DNA of 64,000 bases from VAXT01 sp963850415. Lineage in GTDB: Bacteria; Actinomycetota; Thermoleophilia; Gaiellales; Gaiellaceae. This document shows, in pieces, positions 16,896-25,150 of this stretch. The position numbers were made by a program, and so were the translations under genes. Every line of letters begins with the position of its first letter. The first letter of the stretch is position 1. Below the pieces are notes generated by a model. That model saw only the letters and a list, made by a program, of their open reading frames with translations, was not told the DNA's origin and did no database searches. Location of the stretch: assembly GCA_963850415.1 (NCBI GenBank), contig CAWKLE010000003.1, forward strand, positions 806,001 to 870,000, read 5' to 3'.

Positions 16896-18220
16896 GCAAG
16901 GTCGGAGCCCGGCTGACGACGTTCTTCTTCCTCGCGACGGTGTTCTCCGTCTCGTTCCAGAACGTCTACTGGAACGTCGCCGGGCGCGTGAACCTTGCGG
17001 ACATCCTCGCGCTCTTCTTCCTGATCGCCTTCCTCGCGGGCCGCATCTCCGAGCGCGACAAGTTCGTGCCGCGGACGACGCTCGTCGTGCTCGTCTTCGC
17101 CGCGGCGCTCCTGATCGTTTACCTCGGCGGCTTCTTCAACATCGAGACGAAGCAGGCATTGTCGCTGTACGAGAAGGGCCTGACGAAGTTCGCGATCCAC
17201 TTCGCGTTCCTCGCGGCGGGCGTGGCGTACCTCGCGCGCCGCTCGGAGCGCTTTTACTGGCGCACGGTCTGCTGGTTCGCTGCCGGGTTCGCGGCGAACG
17301 CGGCCTACGGCGTGCTCCAGCTCATGGCGACGCTCGGCGGCCGCAACCTCGACGCGCTCGTTCTGAATCCGATCACGGGCGGGGCGGCATCGATCAACAT
17401 CTGGGGCGCCGTCGGGCAGTCGAGCGTCTACCGCGTGAACGCGCTGACCGGTGACGCGAACCACCTCGGGGTGATGCTCGTCGTGCCGCTCCTCCTCCTC
17501 ACGCCCGTCTACCTCCGCCTCGAGCCGGGCCACAGGCTGCGCCTGCCGCTGGCTGCGCTGCTCGGCTTCCTGCTCATCGTCGAGCTCGCGACGCTCTCGC
17601 GGAGCGGCCTGCTCGGGCTGGCCGCGGGCGGCCTCGTGCTCGCGGTCGTCTACCGGCGGCTGCTGCTCTCGCGCGCGCTCCTGATTCCGCTCGGCGCGGT
17701 CGCGGCAGTGCTCGCGTTCATCGTCACGCGCCGGCTCTCGTACTTCTCGAACGTGTTCCATGCCCGGCTGCAGACGAACGACAGCTCCTCGACGCTGCAC
17801 TTCCAGGTCTACGACTTCATCCCGCAGACGATCCACGCGCACCCGCTCTTCGGCTTCGGGCTGAACACGTTCTCGGTCTACTTCGAGTTCGTCACCGGGC
17901 GGACGAAGTGGGGAGCGCACTCCTACTACGTGGCGACGGTCGTCGAGACCGGGCTTGTCGGGACGATCGTGTTCGCTCTCTTCCTCGTCTACCTCTTCCG
18001 CCGGCTCGGCGCGGCGCGGAGGATCGGCCGGGCCCTCGCGGCCGCCGGCGACCCGATCGCGGCCCGCGTGCGCCCGCTCGCCTGGGGGCTGACGGCGGCG
18101 CTCGTCGGGACGATCGCTGCGAACGCCTTCTACCTGACGATGCAGTTCTACTACTTCTACGCGCTCGCACTGCTGGCCCTGGCCACCCCGATCGTGTTCG
18201 CCCGCCGCCTGGAATCTTGA
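16892..18220 (+). CDS. O-antigen polymerase/ligase-like membrane protein (Wzy/WaaL superfamily)
   Basis: A 442-residue protein with about 11-12 membrane helices. A large loop (about 300-345) contains HFQVYDFIPQTIHAHPLFGFGLNTF followed by GAHSYYVATVVETGLVG. This H-P-L-x-G-x-G-x-N...H-x-x-Y-x-x-x-x-x-E-x-G-x-x-G pattern marks the O-antigen ligase/Wzy family. It polymerises or ligates lipid-linked repeats at the outer face of the membrane. Paired with flippases and a Wzz-like protein it supports a Wzx/Wzy-type route. It overlaps both neighbours by 4 nt (GTGA upstream, TTGA downstream). Confidence 0.87.
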   Translation: MSKVGARLTTFFFLATVFSVSFQNVYWNVAGRVNLADILALFFLIAFLAGRISERDKFVPRTTLVVLVFAAALLIVYLGGFFNIETKQALSLYEKGLTKFAIHFAFLAAGVAYLARRSERFYWRTVCWFAAGFAANAAYGVLQLMATLGGRNLDALVLNPITGGAASINIWGAVGQSSVYRVNALTGDANHLGVMLVVPLLLLTPVYLRLEPGHRLRLPLAALLGFLLIVELATLSRSGLLGLAAGGLVLAVVYRRLLLSRALLIPLGAVAAVLAFIVTRRLSYFSNVFHARLQTNDSSSTLHFQVYDFIPQTIHAHPLFGFGLNTFSVYFEFVTGRTKWGAHSYYVATVVETGLVGTIVFALFLVYLFRRLGAARRIGRALAAAGDPIAARVRPLAWGLTAALVGTIAANAFYLTMQFYYFYALALLALATPIVFARRLES

Positions 18221-19224
18221 AGGTCGTCGTCCTGACGACGTCGTACCCGCGCGGGCCGGGAGACGTCGCCGGCCTCTTCGTCGCCGACCAGGTGGAGCAC
18301 ATCCGCGGGCGAGGGGTCGACGTGCGGGTCGTCTCGCCGGCGAGCTTCCGGCACTACGGGATCGCCTACGGGTCGGGTGTGGCCGGCAACCTCCGCCAGA
18401 AGCCGTATCTCGCGCTCGCGGTGCCGTTGATGCTCGCCGGGTTCGCGCGGGCCGCGCGCCGGGCTGCCGCGGACGCGGATCTCGTGCACGCGCACTGGCT
18501 TCCGTCCGGCGTCGTGGCGATGGCGACGGGCAAGCCGTTCGTCGTCCAGGTCTGGGGAACGGACCTCGAGCTCGCGCGACGGGCTCCGGCTCTGGCGCGG
18601 CAGGTGCTGAGACGGGCGCGGCTCGTGATCGCGCCGTCGACGGCCCTGGCGGACGAGGCGCGACGTCTCGGTGCGGCGGATGTGCGGACGATTCCCAGCG
18701 GGGTCGAGCTGCCGGCCGAAGTGGGGGAGGAGGCGGAGCCGCCGGAGATCCTCTATGCGGGCCGGCTCTCGCCCGAGAAGGGAGTCCGCGAGCTCGTCGG
18801 CGCGACCGACGGACTCCGGCTCGTGGTCGTCGGAGACGGTCCGTTGCGCGACGAGGTTCCAGGCGCGCTCGGGTTCCTCCCGCACGACGAGCTCGAGCAG
18901 CGCTACGCGCGGGCGGCGGTGGTCGCGTGCCCGTCGCACCGCGAGGGGTTCGGCGTCGTCTGCGCCGAGGCCATGGCGCATGCGCGGCCGGTCGTCGCCG
19001 GTGACGTGGGCGGGCTTCGCGACCTCGTCGTGAACGAAGAGACCGGGCTGCTCGTCCCGCCGGGCGACGTAGCGGCGCTCCGGGAGGCCTTGACCCGCCT
19101 GCTCGACGACGCCGGCCTCCGCCGCCGCTTCGGTGATGCGGGACGGGAGCGCATAGCCGAGCACTTCACCTGGCAGCGCTTCGGGGACGACACGCTACGG
19201 GCCTACGAGGACGCGCTCCACTAG
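18217..19224 (+). CDS. Glycosyltransferase, GT4 family, TTG start
   Basis: A 335-residue GT-B enzyme. TTSYPRGPGDVAGLFV at the N-terminus, VHAHWLPSGVVA (about 90), IPSGVEL (about 163), YAGRLSPEKGVREL, then HREGFGVVCAEAMAHARPVVA (about 243-263) with the E-x7-E catalytic pair. All hallmarks of an active retaining GT4 are present. The best start is TTG 18217, overlapping the preceding stop as TTGA and giving MKVVVLTTSYPR; no in-frame ATG or GTG fits the conserved N-terminus. Confidence 0.87.
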   Translation: MKVVVLTTSYPRGPGDVAGLFVADQVEHIRGRGVDVRVVSPASFRHYGIAYGSGVAGNLRQKPYLALAVPLMLAGFARAARRAAADADLVHAHWLPSGVVAMATGKPFVVQVWGTDLELARRAPALARQVLRRARLVIAPSTALADEARRLGAADVRTIPSGVELPAEVGEEAEPPEILYAGRLSPEKGVRELVGATDGLRLVVVGDGPLRDEVPGALGFLPHDELEQRYARAAVVACPSHREGFGVVCAEAMAHARPVVAGDVGGLRDLVVNEETGLLVPPGDVAALREALTRLLDDAGLRRRFGDAGRERIAEHFTWQRFGDDTLRAYEDALH

Positions 19225-19227
19225 TCT
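19222..19227 (+). promoter_or_regulatory. -10 box TAGTCT before the processive GT2 gene
   Basis: TAGTCT overlaps the TAG stop of the GT4 gene and lies 9 nt before the ATG at 19237. No ribosome site is visible between. Confidence 0.5.
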
Positions 19228-19236
19228 CGAACACCG

Positions 19237-20364
19237 ATGCTGGCGCTGAAGATCGTCTTCTGGACCTCGCTCGGCCTGCTCGTCTGGACGCATGTCGCCT
19301 ACCCGCTCGCAGCGGGGCTCGCAGCGCGCCTGCGGCGACGTCGCGTCGACAGCTCGGCGATCGAGCCGACGGTGAGCATCGTCGTCGCGGCACACAACGA
19401 GGAGGACGTGATCGAGCGCCGAGTGCAGAACCTGCTCGACCTCGACTACCCGGCCGGGCGACTCGAGATCCTCGTCGCGTCCGACGCCTCGATCGACCGG
19501 ACCGACGAGATCGTCGAGCGTCTGGGCGGCGAGGACGAGCGCGTGAAGCTGGTTCGCTGCGCCCGGGCCGGAAAGGTGTCGGCGCAGAACCGCGGGGTCG
19601 CCGAGTCGACCGGTGAGATCGTCGCGTTCTCGGACGCGAACGCCGTCTGGGAGCGAGAGGCGTTGCGGAACCTCGTCCGCAGCTTCGCCGACCCGGCCGT
19701 GGGCTACGTCACCGGCCGCGCGTCGTACGAAGCGGCGGACGGGACGAACCGCGAGGGCGCGTACTGGCGCTTCGAGCTCTGGGTGCGCGCGCAGGAGTCG
19801 CGGCTCGGGTCGGTCACGGCCGGCAACGGGCCGATCTACGCGGTGCGTCGCGCCGACTGGATCGATCTCGAGCCCTGGTGCGGCCACGACCTCGGACTCC
19901 CGTACCTGATGGTGCAGCGCGGCCGGCGGGCCGTCTATGACCCCGACGCGGTCTCCGTCGAGAAGCCGTCGCGGGACATCGAGGACGAGTACCAGCGAAA
20001 GGTGCGGATGCTGCGCGGCGCGTGGGTGCACGTGTTCCGCGGAATGCTGCGACGGGTCGGGCCGGTCTACTTCGTCGAGCTCGTCTCGCACCGGCTCCTG
20101 CGGTACGGGAGCGGGATCCTCCACGTCCTGCTGCTCGTCTCGAACGCGGCGCTTGTCGGCGAGGGCTGGATCTACCAGGCGGCGCTGGCACTGCAGCTCG
20201 TCTGGCTGCTGCTCGCCGGCGCGGGGCGGCTGCGGCTGCCGATCCCAGGCGCGGGCCTCGCCTATTACTACCTCGTCGTCACGTGGGCGACGCTGGCCGG
20301 CCTCGCGCGCTACGTCCGCTTCGGGCCGCCGCTCCTCTGGGAGCGGATCGAGGGCACGCGGTGA
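19237..20364 (+). CDS. Membrane-bound processive GT2 (BcsA/HasA-like layout)
   Basis: A 375-residue protein. One N-terminal helix (residues about 4-26), a GT2 domain with VVAAHNEEDVIERR, ASDASIDRT and SDANAVWE, the GNGPIYAVRR segment, then three C-terminal helices (about 285-355). This order is that of IcaA/cellulose-synthase-type membrane GT2 enzymes. The C-terminal Q-x-x-R-W motif is not evident (R-K-V-R-M-L-R-G-A-W is in its place), so processivity is uncertain. It precedes a phosphoglycosyltransferase in a GTGA overlap. Confidence 0.82.
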   Translation: MLALKIVFWTSLGLLVWTHVAYPLAAGLAARLRRRRVDSSAIEPTVSIVVAAHNEEDVIERRVQNLLDLDYPAGRLEILVASDASIDRTDEIVERLGGEDERVKLVRCARAGKVSAQNRGVAESTGEIVAFSDANAVWEREALRNLVRSFADPAVGYVTGRASYEAADGTNREGAYWRFELWVRAQESRLGSVTAGNGPIYAVRRADWIDLEPWCGHDLGLPYLMVQRGRRAVYDPDAVSVEKPSRDIEDEYQRKVRMLRGAWVHVFRGMLRRVGPVYFVELVSHRLLRYGSGILHVLLLVSNAALVGEGWIYQAALALQLVWLLLAGAGRLRLPIPGAGLAYYYLVVTWATLAGLARYVRFGPPLLWERIEGTR

Positions 20365-20963
20365 ACCGGGCGCTCGACGTCGCGGGCGCGTCGCTCGGGC
20401 TCGTCGTGGCGAGCCCGTTTCTCGCGGCTGCCGCGCTCGCGATCAAGCTCGACGGCGGCGGACCGGTGCTCTACCGCCAGCAGCGGGTAGGGAAAGACGG
20501 GCGTGAATTCGAGCTCGTGAAGCTGAGGACGATGGTCGTCGGTGCGGAGCGCCAGGGCGCCGGCTGGGCCGTGGACCACGGCGATCCGCGGATCACGCGG
20601 GTGGGCTCGTGGTTGAGGCGGCTTTCACTGGACGAGGTGCCGCAGCTGTGGAACGTCGTGCGCGGCGAGATGAGCCTGATCGGGCCGCGGCCGACGCTCG
20701 CGTACCAGGTCGAGCAGTACACGCCGCATCAGCGGAGGCGCCTGGACGTGCGGCCCGGCATCACCGGCTGGGCGCAGGTACAGGGCCGCGCGTCGCTGCC
20801 GTGGGAAGAGCGGATCGAGCTCGACGTCTGGTACGTCGACCACCGCTCTCCCTTGCTCGATCTGAAGATCCTCGCGCGCACGCCGGGCGCGCTGTTCGGC
20901 GGGACGTACAAGGGAAAGACCGGTGGCTGGCGGGCGGGCGGCCAGCCTCCGAAAACGCCATAA
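20361..20963 (+). CDS. Short phosphoglycosyltransferase (PglC/WcaJ C-terminal type)
   Basis: A 200-residue monotopic enzyme. A single N-terminal re-entrant hydrophobic segment (LDVAGASLGLVVASPFLAAA), VLYRQQRVG, FELVKLRTMV, then DEVPQLWNVVRGEMSLIGPRP and RPGITGWAQVQGR, the bacterial sugar-transferase core with the catalytic Asp-Glu type pair. It puts the first sugar phosphate onto undecaprenyl phosphate and so starts repeat-unit synthesis. A second, long-form enzyme of the same superfamily is at 26327, so two initiation steps, perhaps for two polymers, are available. It ends the plus-strand run that begins at 14817. Confidence 0.9.
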   Translation: MNRALDVAGASLGLVVASPFLAAAALAIKLDGGGPVLYRQQRVGKDGREFELVKLRTMVVGAERQGAGWAVDHGDPRITRVGSWLRRLSLDEVPQLWNVVRGEMSLIGPRPTLAYQVEQYTPHQRRRLDVRPGITGWAQVQGRASLPWEERIELDVWYVDHRSPLLDLKILARTPGALFGGTYKGKTGGWRAGGQPPKTP

Positions 20964-21152
20964 GAGAAGGCACATCCCACCTCCTCCCCGTCGCAATCGT
21001 ATTCACGAAGGTGTCACACGCGTGAAACACGACCGTGCCGAGAGCGTGACTTCCGAGAAACGCGTTGGGGGAACCTCCCGGTTGCCCCAAACCCCCTCCA
21101 CTCGCCCGCTCCGCGGACAGGCGCTTCGCGCCAGTCGTTACGCTCTTTCGCC
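20964..21152 (+). promoter_or_regulatory. 189-bp intergenic region with two hairpins and a -10 box
   Basis: This is the longest gene-free stretch in the window. It holds an 8-bp palindrome CACGCGTG (21017-21024). It also holds an imperfect hairpin at 21065-21090 (TTGGGG...CCCCAA and AACC...GGTT, loop TCCC). A perfect 5-bp hairpin GGCGC-TTC-GCGCC lies at 21120-21132, directly before the TACGCT box (21139-21144) of the next gene. The larger hairpin lacks a T-run, so it is not a typical intrinsic terminator. Confidence 0.5.
21139..21144 (+). promoter_or_regulatory. -10 box TACGCT before the third ATP-grasp gene
   Basis: TACGCT with 8 nt to the GTG at 21153 and no ribosome site. A partial -35 (CGGACA at 21114-21119) is 19 nt upstream, and the 21120-21132 hairpin lies between the two boxes like an operator. 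Confidence 0.55.
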
Positions 21153-22157
21153 GTGACCACCGTCCTCTTCACCTGCGCCGGCCAGCGCGTCGACATCGTC
21201 TCGGCCTTCGGCCGGGCCGGCGCGACCACGATTGCGGTCGACGTCAACCCGCTCGCCCCGGCGCTCTACCACGCCGATCGCTACGAGCTCGTCCGGCGAG
21301 TCGACGATCCCGGCTACGTCCCCGAGCTCTCTGCCCTCGTCGCCGAGCACGAGGTCGACCTGATCGTCCCGCTGACCGATCTCGACCAGTTGCTCCTCGC
21401 GCGCGCCCGCGACGAGATCGCCGCCGCGGTGCTCCTGTCCCCGGCCGACGTCGTCGAGCAGATGGGCGACAAGTACCTCGCGCACGGAGCCCTCGGGCGC
21501 CACGGGCTCGCGTCACCCACGAGCTGGCTGCCCGAGGATACGCCCGCCGACGTCACCTTCCCGGTCGCCGTCAAGGCCCGCGAAGGCTTCGGCTCGCGGC
21601 ACATCTACGTCGCGAAGGACCGCGCCCAGCTCGACTACCATCTCGCCCACACGCCCGTGCCGTCGTTCGTCCAGTCGTGGTGCCTGGGCGAGGAGTTCTC
21701 GATCGACGTCCTCTGCGACTTCTCCGGCACCTGTCTGAATGCGATCCCGCGAACGATGATCGAGTCCAAGGGCGGCGAATCGATCAAGGGCATGACGATC
21801 AAGGACTGGGAGTTGATCGAACACGGGCGCCGGGTGGCCGAGGCGCTGCCGATCTGGGGGCCCGCGAACATCCAGTGCTTCCGGGAGGAGGACGGGTCGC
21901 TGCTGGTCACGGACGTCAACCCGCGCTTCGGCGGGGCGTTCCCGCTTCCGCTCGCGGCCGGGAGCCGCTACCCGGAGCTCGCACTCGCGCTCGCCTCCGG
22001 GGAGCGGCCCGAGCCGACGGTCGGCGAGTTCCGCGAGGGCGTCGTCATGACGCGCTTCTTCTCCGACCTCTGCCTGGCCGAGGGAAGCGACGGCCGCCTG
22101 GAGCCGTTCGCCGAGGAGCTCCCGGAGCCCGTGGCGAGCGAACCGGGGGAGGCATGA
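21153..22157 (+). CDS. ATP-grasp protein, third of three (CarB-like)
   Basis: A 334-residue protein. VLFTCAGQRVDIVSAFGRAG begins the pre-ATP-grasp domain. FPVAVKAREGFGSRHIYVAKD (about 130-150) holds the ATP-binding lysine and glycine loop, and LLVTDVNPRFGGAFPL (about 250-265) holds the Asp/Asn Mg ligands. It resembles the carbamoyl-phosphate-synthase-large-subunit-like ATP-grasps seen in capsule clusters, whose substrates are mostly unknown. It opens a new operon (ATP-grasp, Wzz-like, GT2) and overlaps the Wzz-like gene by ATGA. Confidence 0.8.
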   Translation: MTTVLFTCAGQRVDIVSAFGRAGATTIAVDVNPLAPALYHADRYELVRRVDDPGYVPELSALVAEHEVDLIVPLTDLDQLLLARARDEIAAAVLLSPADVVEQMGDKYLAHGALGRHGLASPTSWLPEDTPADVTFPVAVKAREGFGSRHIYVAKDRAQLDYHLAHTPVPSFVQSWCLGEEFSIDVLCDFSGTCLNAIPRTMIESKGGESIKGMTIKDWELIEHGRRVAEALPIWGPANIQCFREEDGSLLVTDVNPRFGGAFPLPLAAGSRYPELALALASGERPEPTVGEFREGVVMTRFFSDLCLAEGSDGRLEPFAEELPEPVASEPGEA

Positions 22158-23023
22158 CCGCGACCAGCGAACGCCCGCGCTCGCAGCCGGGCCCCGAGCC
22201 CGAGCGCGAGGTCGACTTCAGCCGGTACCTCGACGCGCTCGTCGCCCGCTGGTGGCTGCCCGTTGCAGGCCTCGTCATCGGCGCCGCGATCGGCTATTTC
22301 GTCGCCCTCGGCGGCAAGGACGTGTACCGCGCGCAGGCCACGGTGTACGTGGGCACGCCGTATGGCGCCAGCGGGCAGCTGATTCAGACTCCTGCGACGA
22401 ATCCGAACACCGTTGGCCAGCTCGCTCGCGGACAGGGGACGCTGCAGCAAGTGGCCCAGGCGTCGGGCATGTCCGTGCGAGAGCTTCGCGCCGGCGTGTC
22501 GACCAGGCCGATCAAGAGCGGCGCTCCGAAAGGCGCGCCGAACCAGCTCTACGCAGTGACGGTCGAAGGGCCGAAGCGCGGCCAGGTGAGCGCGGCGGCC
22601 AATGCGATCGCCGCCAAGATCGCCGCCGTCACGGGCGGATACGCGAAGCTGAAAGTCGACACCTTCCGGCAGCAGATCGCCTCCGACCAGCAGCAGCTCG
22701 ACGCGATCGATCAGCAGGCGAATCAGGTCCGTACCCAGTTGGGCAGCGCGGCCCCGACCGAGCGCCTGACCCTCGGCACGCTGCTCCTGACGATGGAACA
22801 GCGGCGCGGAACGCTCGAGCAGGACCGGCTCCAGGCGCGGCAGCTCCTCGCCCAGGCGGAGCAGGTCGAGCTCCCCCGCGTGCTCGACCGCGGGGTGGCC
22901 GCGAAGGCGACGGCCCGGAGCCCGCGCAACTCGGTGGTCGTCGCCGGCCTGATCGGACTGATCATCGGCCTCTTCGCCGCCCTGCTCTGGGAGCCGATCG
23001 CGGCGCGCACCGGTCGCGAATAG
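22154..23023 (+). CDS. Wzz/CapA-like chain-length regulator
   Basis: A 289-residue protein. Polar N-terminus, first helix (about 33-53, WWLPVAGLVIGAAIGYFVAL), an extracytoplasmic middle with a coiled-coil-like stretch (about 175-245, QQIASDQQQLDAIDQQANQV), then a second helix (about 258-278) and a short cytoplasmic tail. This two-helix layout is that of polysaccharide co-polymerases. No Walker motif or tyrosine cluster is attached, so it lacks the BY-kinase part. It probably sets chain length for the Wzy-like protein. ATG 22154 follows GGGGGAGG and overlaps the ATP-grasp stop. Confidence 0.78.
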   Translation: MTATSERPRSQPGPEPEREVDFSRYLDALVARWWLPVAGLVIGAAIGYFVALGGKDVYRAQATVYVGTPYGASGQLIQTPATNPNTVGQLARGQGTLQQVAQASGMSVRELRAGVSTRPIKSGAPKGAPNQLYAVTVEGPKRGQVSAAANAIAAKIAAVTGGYAKLKVDTFRQQIASDQQQLDAIDQQANQVRTQLGSAAPTERLTLGTLLLTMEQRRGTLEQDRLQARQLLAQAEQVELPRVLDRGVAAKATARSPRNSVVVAGLIGLIIGLFAALLWEPIAARTGRE

Positions 23024-23965
23024 ATGATCGACGGCAAGACGGTCGCCGTCGTCGTGCCGGCGTTCGACGAGGAGCACCTCATCTCGACGACGATCGCGAG
23101 CATGCCCGAGCTCGTCGACCGCGTGATCGTCGTCGACGACGCCTCACGCGACGGCACGGCGGCGGCCGCCGGCACGAGCGGCGACCCGCGGGTCGAGGTG
23201 ATCACGCACGAAAAGAACCGGGGCGTCGGAGCCGCGATCCTGACCGGCTACCGCCGCGCACTCGAGCACGGCGTCGACGTCACGTGCGTGATGGCGGGCG
23301 ACAACCAGATGGACCCGGCTGACTTGGAGGCGATAGCCGGGCCCGTCGCTCGCGGCGAGGTCGACTACGCGAAGGCGAACAGGCTCTTCACCGGCCGCGC
23401 CTGGGAGCTGATCCCGCGCAACCGCTACCTCGGCAATGCCGTCCTTTCGCTGCTGACGAAGATCGCGTCCGGCTACTGGCACGTCGCCGATTCACAGGCC
23501 GGCTACACCGCGGTCGGCAAGCAGACCCTCGAGCTGCTCGACCTGGACCGCATCTACCCGCGCTACGGCTTCCCGAACGACATGCTCGTCCACCTGAACG
23601 TGATCAACGCGCGTGTCCGGGACGTGCCTTCGCGCCCGGTCTACGGCGTCGGCGAGAAATCCGGGATCCGGCTCAGCCGGGTGATCCCGTCGATCTCGTG
23701 GCTTCTGACGAAGGCCTTCTTCTGGCGGATGCGCGAGAAGTATGTGATCAGGGACTTCCACCCGCTCGTCTTCTTCTACGTGTTCGGGCTCTTCTTCTCG
23801 CTGCTCGGGCTCGCGCTCGGAGTCACGGTCACGGTTCTTCGTATCGGCGGCAACCAGCTGACCGTGGCGACGGTCGTCCTGATCGCCCTGCTCCTGATCG
23901 CAGGGCTGCTGTTCACGCTCTTCGCGATGCTGTTCGACATGGAGTCGAACAAGGACCTGAGGTAG
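23024..23965 (+). CDS. GT2 with C-terminal membrane helices (dolichol-phosphate-mannose-synthase-like)
   Basis: A 313-residue protein beginning directly after the Wzz-like stop. VVVPAFDEEHLI, VVDDASRDGT, MAGDNQMDP (the D-x-D-like metal site is altered to GDNQMD) and KANRLFTG are GT2 features. Two C-terminal helices (about 245-268 and 278-303) resemble polyprenyl-phosphate glycosyltransferases. It probably makes a lipid-phosphate sugar donor or elongates a lipid-linked chain. It is the last gene of its operon and ends 3 nt from a small convergent gene. Confidence 0.82.
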   Translation: MIDGKTVAVVVPAFDEEHLISTTIASMPELVDRVIVVDDASRDGTAAAAGTSGDPRVEVITHEKNRGVGAAILTGYRRALEHGVDVTCVMAGDNQMDPADLEAIAGPVARGEVDYAKANRLFTGRAWELIPRNRYLGNAVLSLLTKIASGYWHVADSQAGYTAVGKQTLELLDLDRIYPRYGFPNDMLVHLNVINARVRDVPSRPVYGVGEKSGIRLSRVIPSISWLLTKAFFWRMREKYVIRDFHPLVFFYVFGLFFSLLGLALGVTVTVLRIGGNQLTVATVVLIALLLIAGLLFTLFAMLFDMESNKDLR

Positions 23966-23968
23966 TCC

Positions 23969-24106
23969 CTAGCCGGGGGGCTCGTCCCAGAAGTCGTCAC
24001 TGCGCATCTTCCAGATCGCGGCGACGACCAAGACGACCATCAGGATGATGCCGCCGATGAGGAGGAACCCGAAAAGACTGAACGCGAGGACGGCTCCGAG
24101 CTGCAT
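23969..24106 (-). CDS. Small single-span membrane protein, 45 residues
   Basis: Start ATG 24106. The protein is one hydrophobic segment (residues about 5-33: LAFSLFGFLLIGGIILMVV...) followed by a charged tail WKMRSDDFWDEPPG. It matches no family I recognise. It has the best promoter in the window: TTGACA, exactly 17 nt, then GATGCT, with 6 nt to the ATG. That promoter is the main reason to accept so short a gene. The acidic, tryptophan-containing tail suggests a cytoplasmic contact with a larger membrane complex, but this is speculation. Confidence 0.6.
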   Translation of the reverse strand: MQLGAVLAFSLFGFLLIGGIILMVVLVVAAIWKMRSDDFWDEPPG

Positions 24107-24112
24107 GGGGCC

Positions 24113-24141
24113 AGCATCTCGCCCCCAGCCCCCCTTGTCAA
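24113..24141 (-). promoter_or_regulatory. Near-consensus sigma70-type promoter of the 45-residue gene
   Basis: On the minus strand: -35 TTGACA (24136-24141), 17-nt spacer, -10 GATGCT (24113-24118), then 6 nt to the ATG. It is the only perfect TTGACA with ideal spacing that I found next to a gene start here. Confidence 0.7.
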
Positions 24142-24202
24142 CGAGGAAAGGGACCGCGGTTAAGGGTTCGTAAGAATCGGCAGGCCGGTCCGGGGGCATG
24201 GC

Positions 24203-24208
24203 TATCCT
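24203..24208 (+). promoter_or_regulatory. -10 box TATCCT before the UDP-xylose synthase gene
   Basis: TATCCT with 9 nt to the GTG at 24218; predicted leaderless. The 111-bp divergent region also holds the small-gene promoter. Confidence 0.55.
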
Positions 24209-24217
24209 GCGCCCCTC

Positions 24218-25150
24218 GTGTCTACGGCGGTCGTCACCGGCGGAGCCGGCTTCCTCGGCTCCCATCTCTGCGAGCACCTGCTCGAGCAGGGACAGCGCGT
24301 CATCTGCATCGACAACCTGGAGTCGAGCTCGCTCGCCAACCTGGAGCACCTTCGGGACGACGCATTCACGTTCGTGAACCACGACGTGATCGAGCACATC
24401 GAGATCGACGAGCCGGTCGATTACGTCTTCCACCTCGCCGCGCTGGCGAGCCCGATCGACTACCTGCGCCAGCCGCTCCACTCGCTCAAGACCGGCTCCT
24501 ACGGAACGCACCACGCGCTCGGTCTGGCCAAGTGGAAGCGCGCCCGCTTCATGCTCGCGTCGACGAGCGAGATCTACGGTGACCCGCAGGTGCACCCGCA
24601 GCCCGAGACGTACTGGGGCCACGTCAACCCGATCGGCCCGCGCGGGGTCTACGACGAGGCGAAGCGCTACGCCGAGGCGCTGACGATGGCGTACCGCAGC
24701 CAGCAGGGCGTGAACACGGCGATCGTGCGGATCTTCAACACCTACGGACCGCGGATGCGCGCCCACGACGGCCGCGCGATCCCGACCTTCGTCCGCCAGG
24801 CGCTGGAGAACAAACCGCTGACGGTCTTCGGCGACGGCTCGCAGTCGAGGAGCTTCTGCTACGTCGACGACCTGATCCGCGGCCTCTACCTGCTCGCCGT
24901 CAGCGACGAGCACCTCCCCGTCAACCTCGGCAACCCGAGCGAGTTCACGATCCTCGATCTCGCCGAGACCGTGCTGCGCGTGACCGAGTCGAAGAGCGAG
25001 ATCGTGTTCGAGGCGCTGCCCGTGGACGACCCGCAGATCCGGCAGCCGGACATCACGCGCGCCAAGCAGCTGCTCGGGTGGGAGCCCGAGATCGACCTCG
25101 AGGAAGGCCTGCGGCGGATGCTGCCGACGATGGAGCGGATCCGTGCGTAA
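24218..25150 (+). CDS. UDP-glucuronate decarboxylase (UDP-xylose synthase)
   Basis: A 310-residue extended SDR. TGGAGFLGSHLC (7-18) binds NAD. STSEIYGDPQVHPQPE (115-130) and YDEAK (145-149) give the Thr/Glu/Tyr/Lys active-site set typical of UXS enzymes. The stretches RIFNTYGPRM, GDGSQSRSFCYVDDLI and ALPVDDPQIRQPDI are strongly conserved in UDP-glucuronic acid decarboxylases. The product is UDP-xylose, so xylose or a derivative is probably part of the glycan. It heads an operon with a secreted glycosidase-like protein; the two coding regions overlap by 8 nt. Confidence 0.92.
   Translation: MSTAVVTGGAGFLGSHLCEHLLEQGQRVICIDNLESSSLANLEHLRDDAFTFVNHDVIEHIEIDEPVDYVFHLAALASPIDYLRQPLHSLKTGSYGTHHALGLAKWKRARFMLASTSEIYGDPQVHPQPETYWGHVNPIGPRGVYDEAKRYAEALTMAYRSQQGVNTAIVRIFNTYGPRMRAHDGRAIPTFVRQALENKPLTVFGDGSQSRSFCYVDDLIRGLYLLAVSDEHLPVNLGNPSEFTILDLAETVLRVTESKSEIVFEALPVDDPQIRQPDITRAKQLLGWEPEIDLEEGLRRMLPTMERIRA

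Noticed and set aside
21065..21090. Hairpin as intrinsic terminator of the phosphoglycosyltransferase operon
   Set aside because: The stem is imperfect and is followed by A and C runs, not T; kept only as a structural element.
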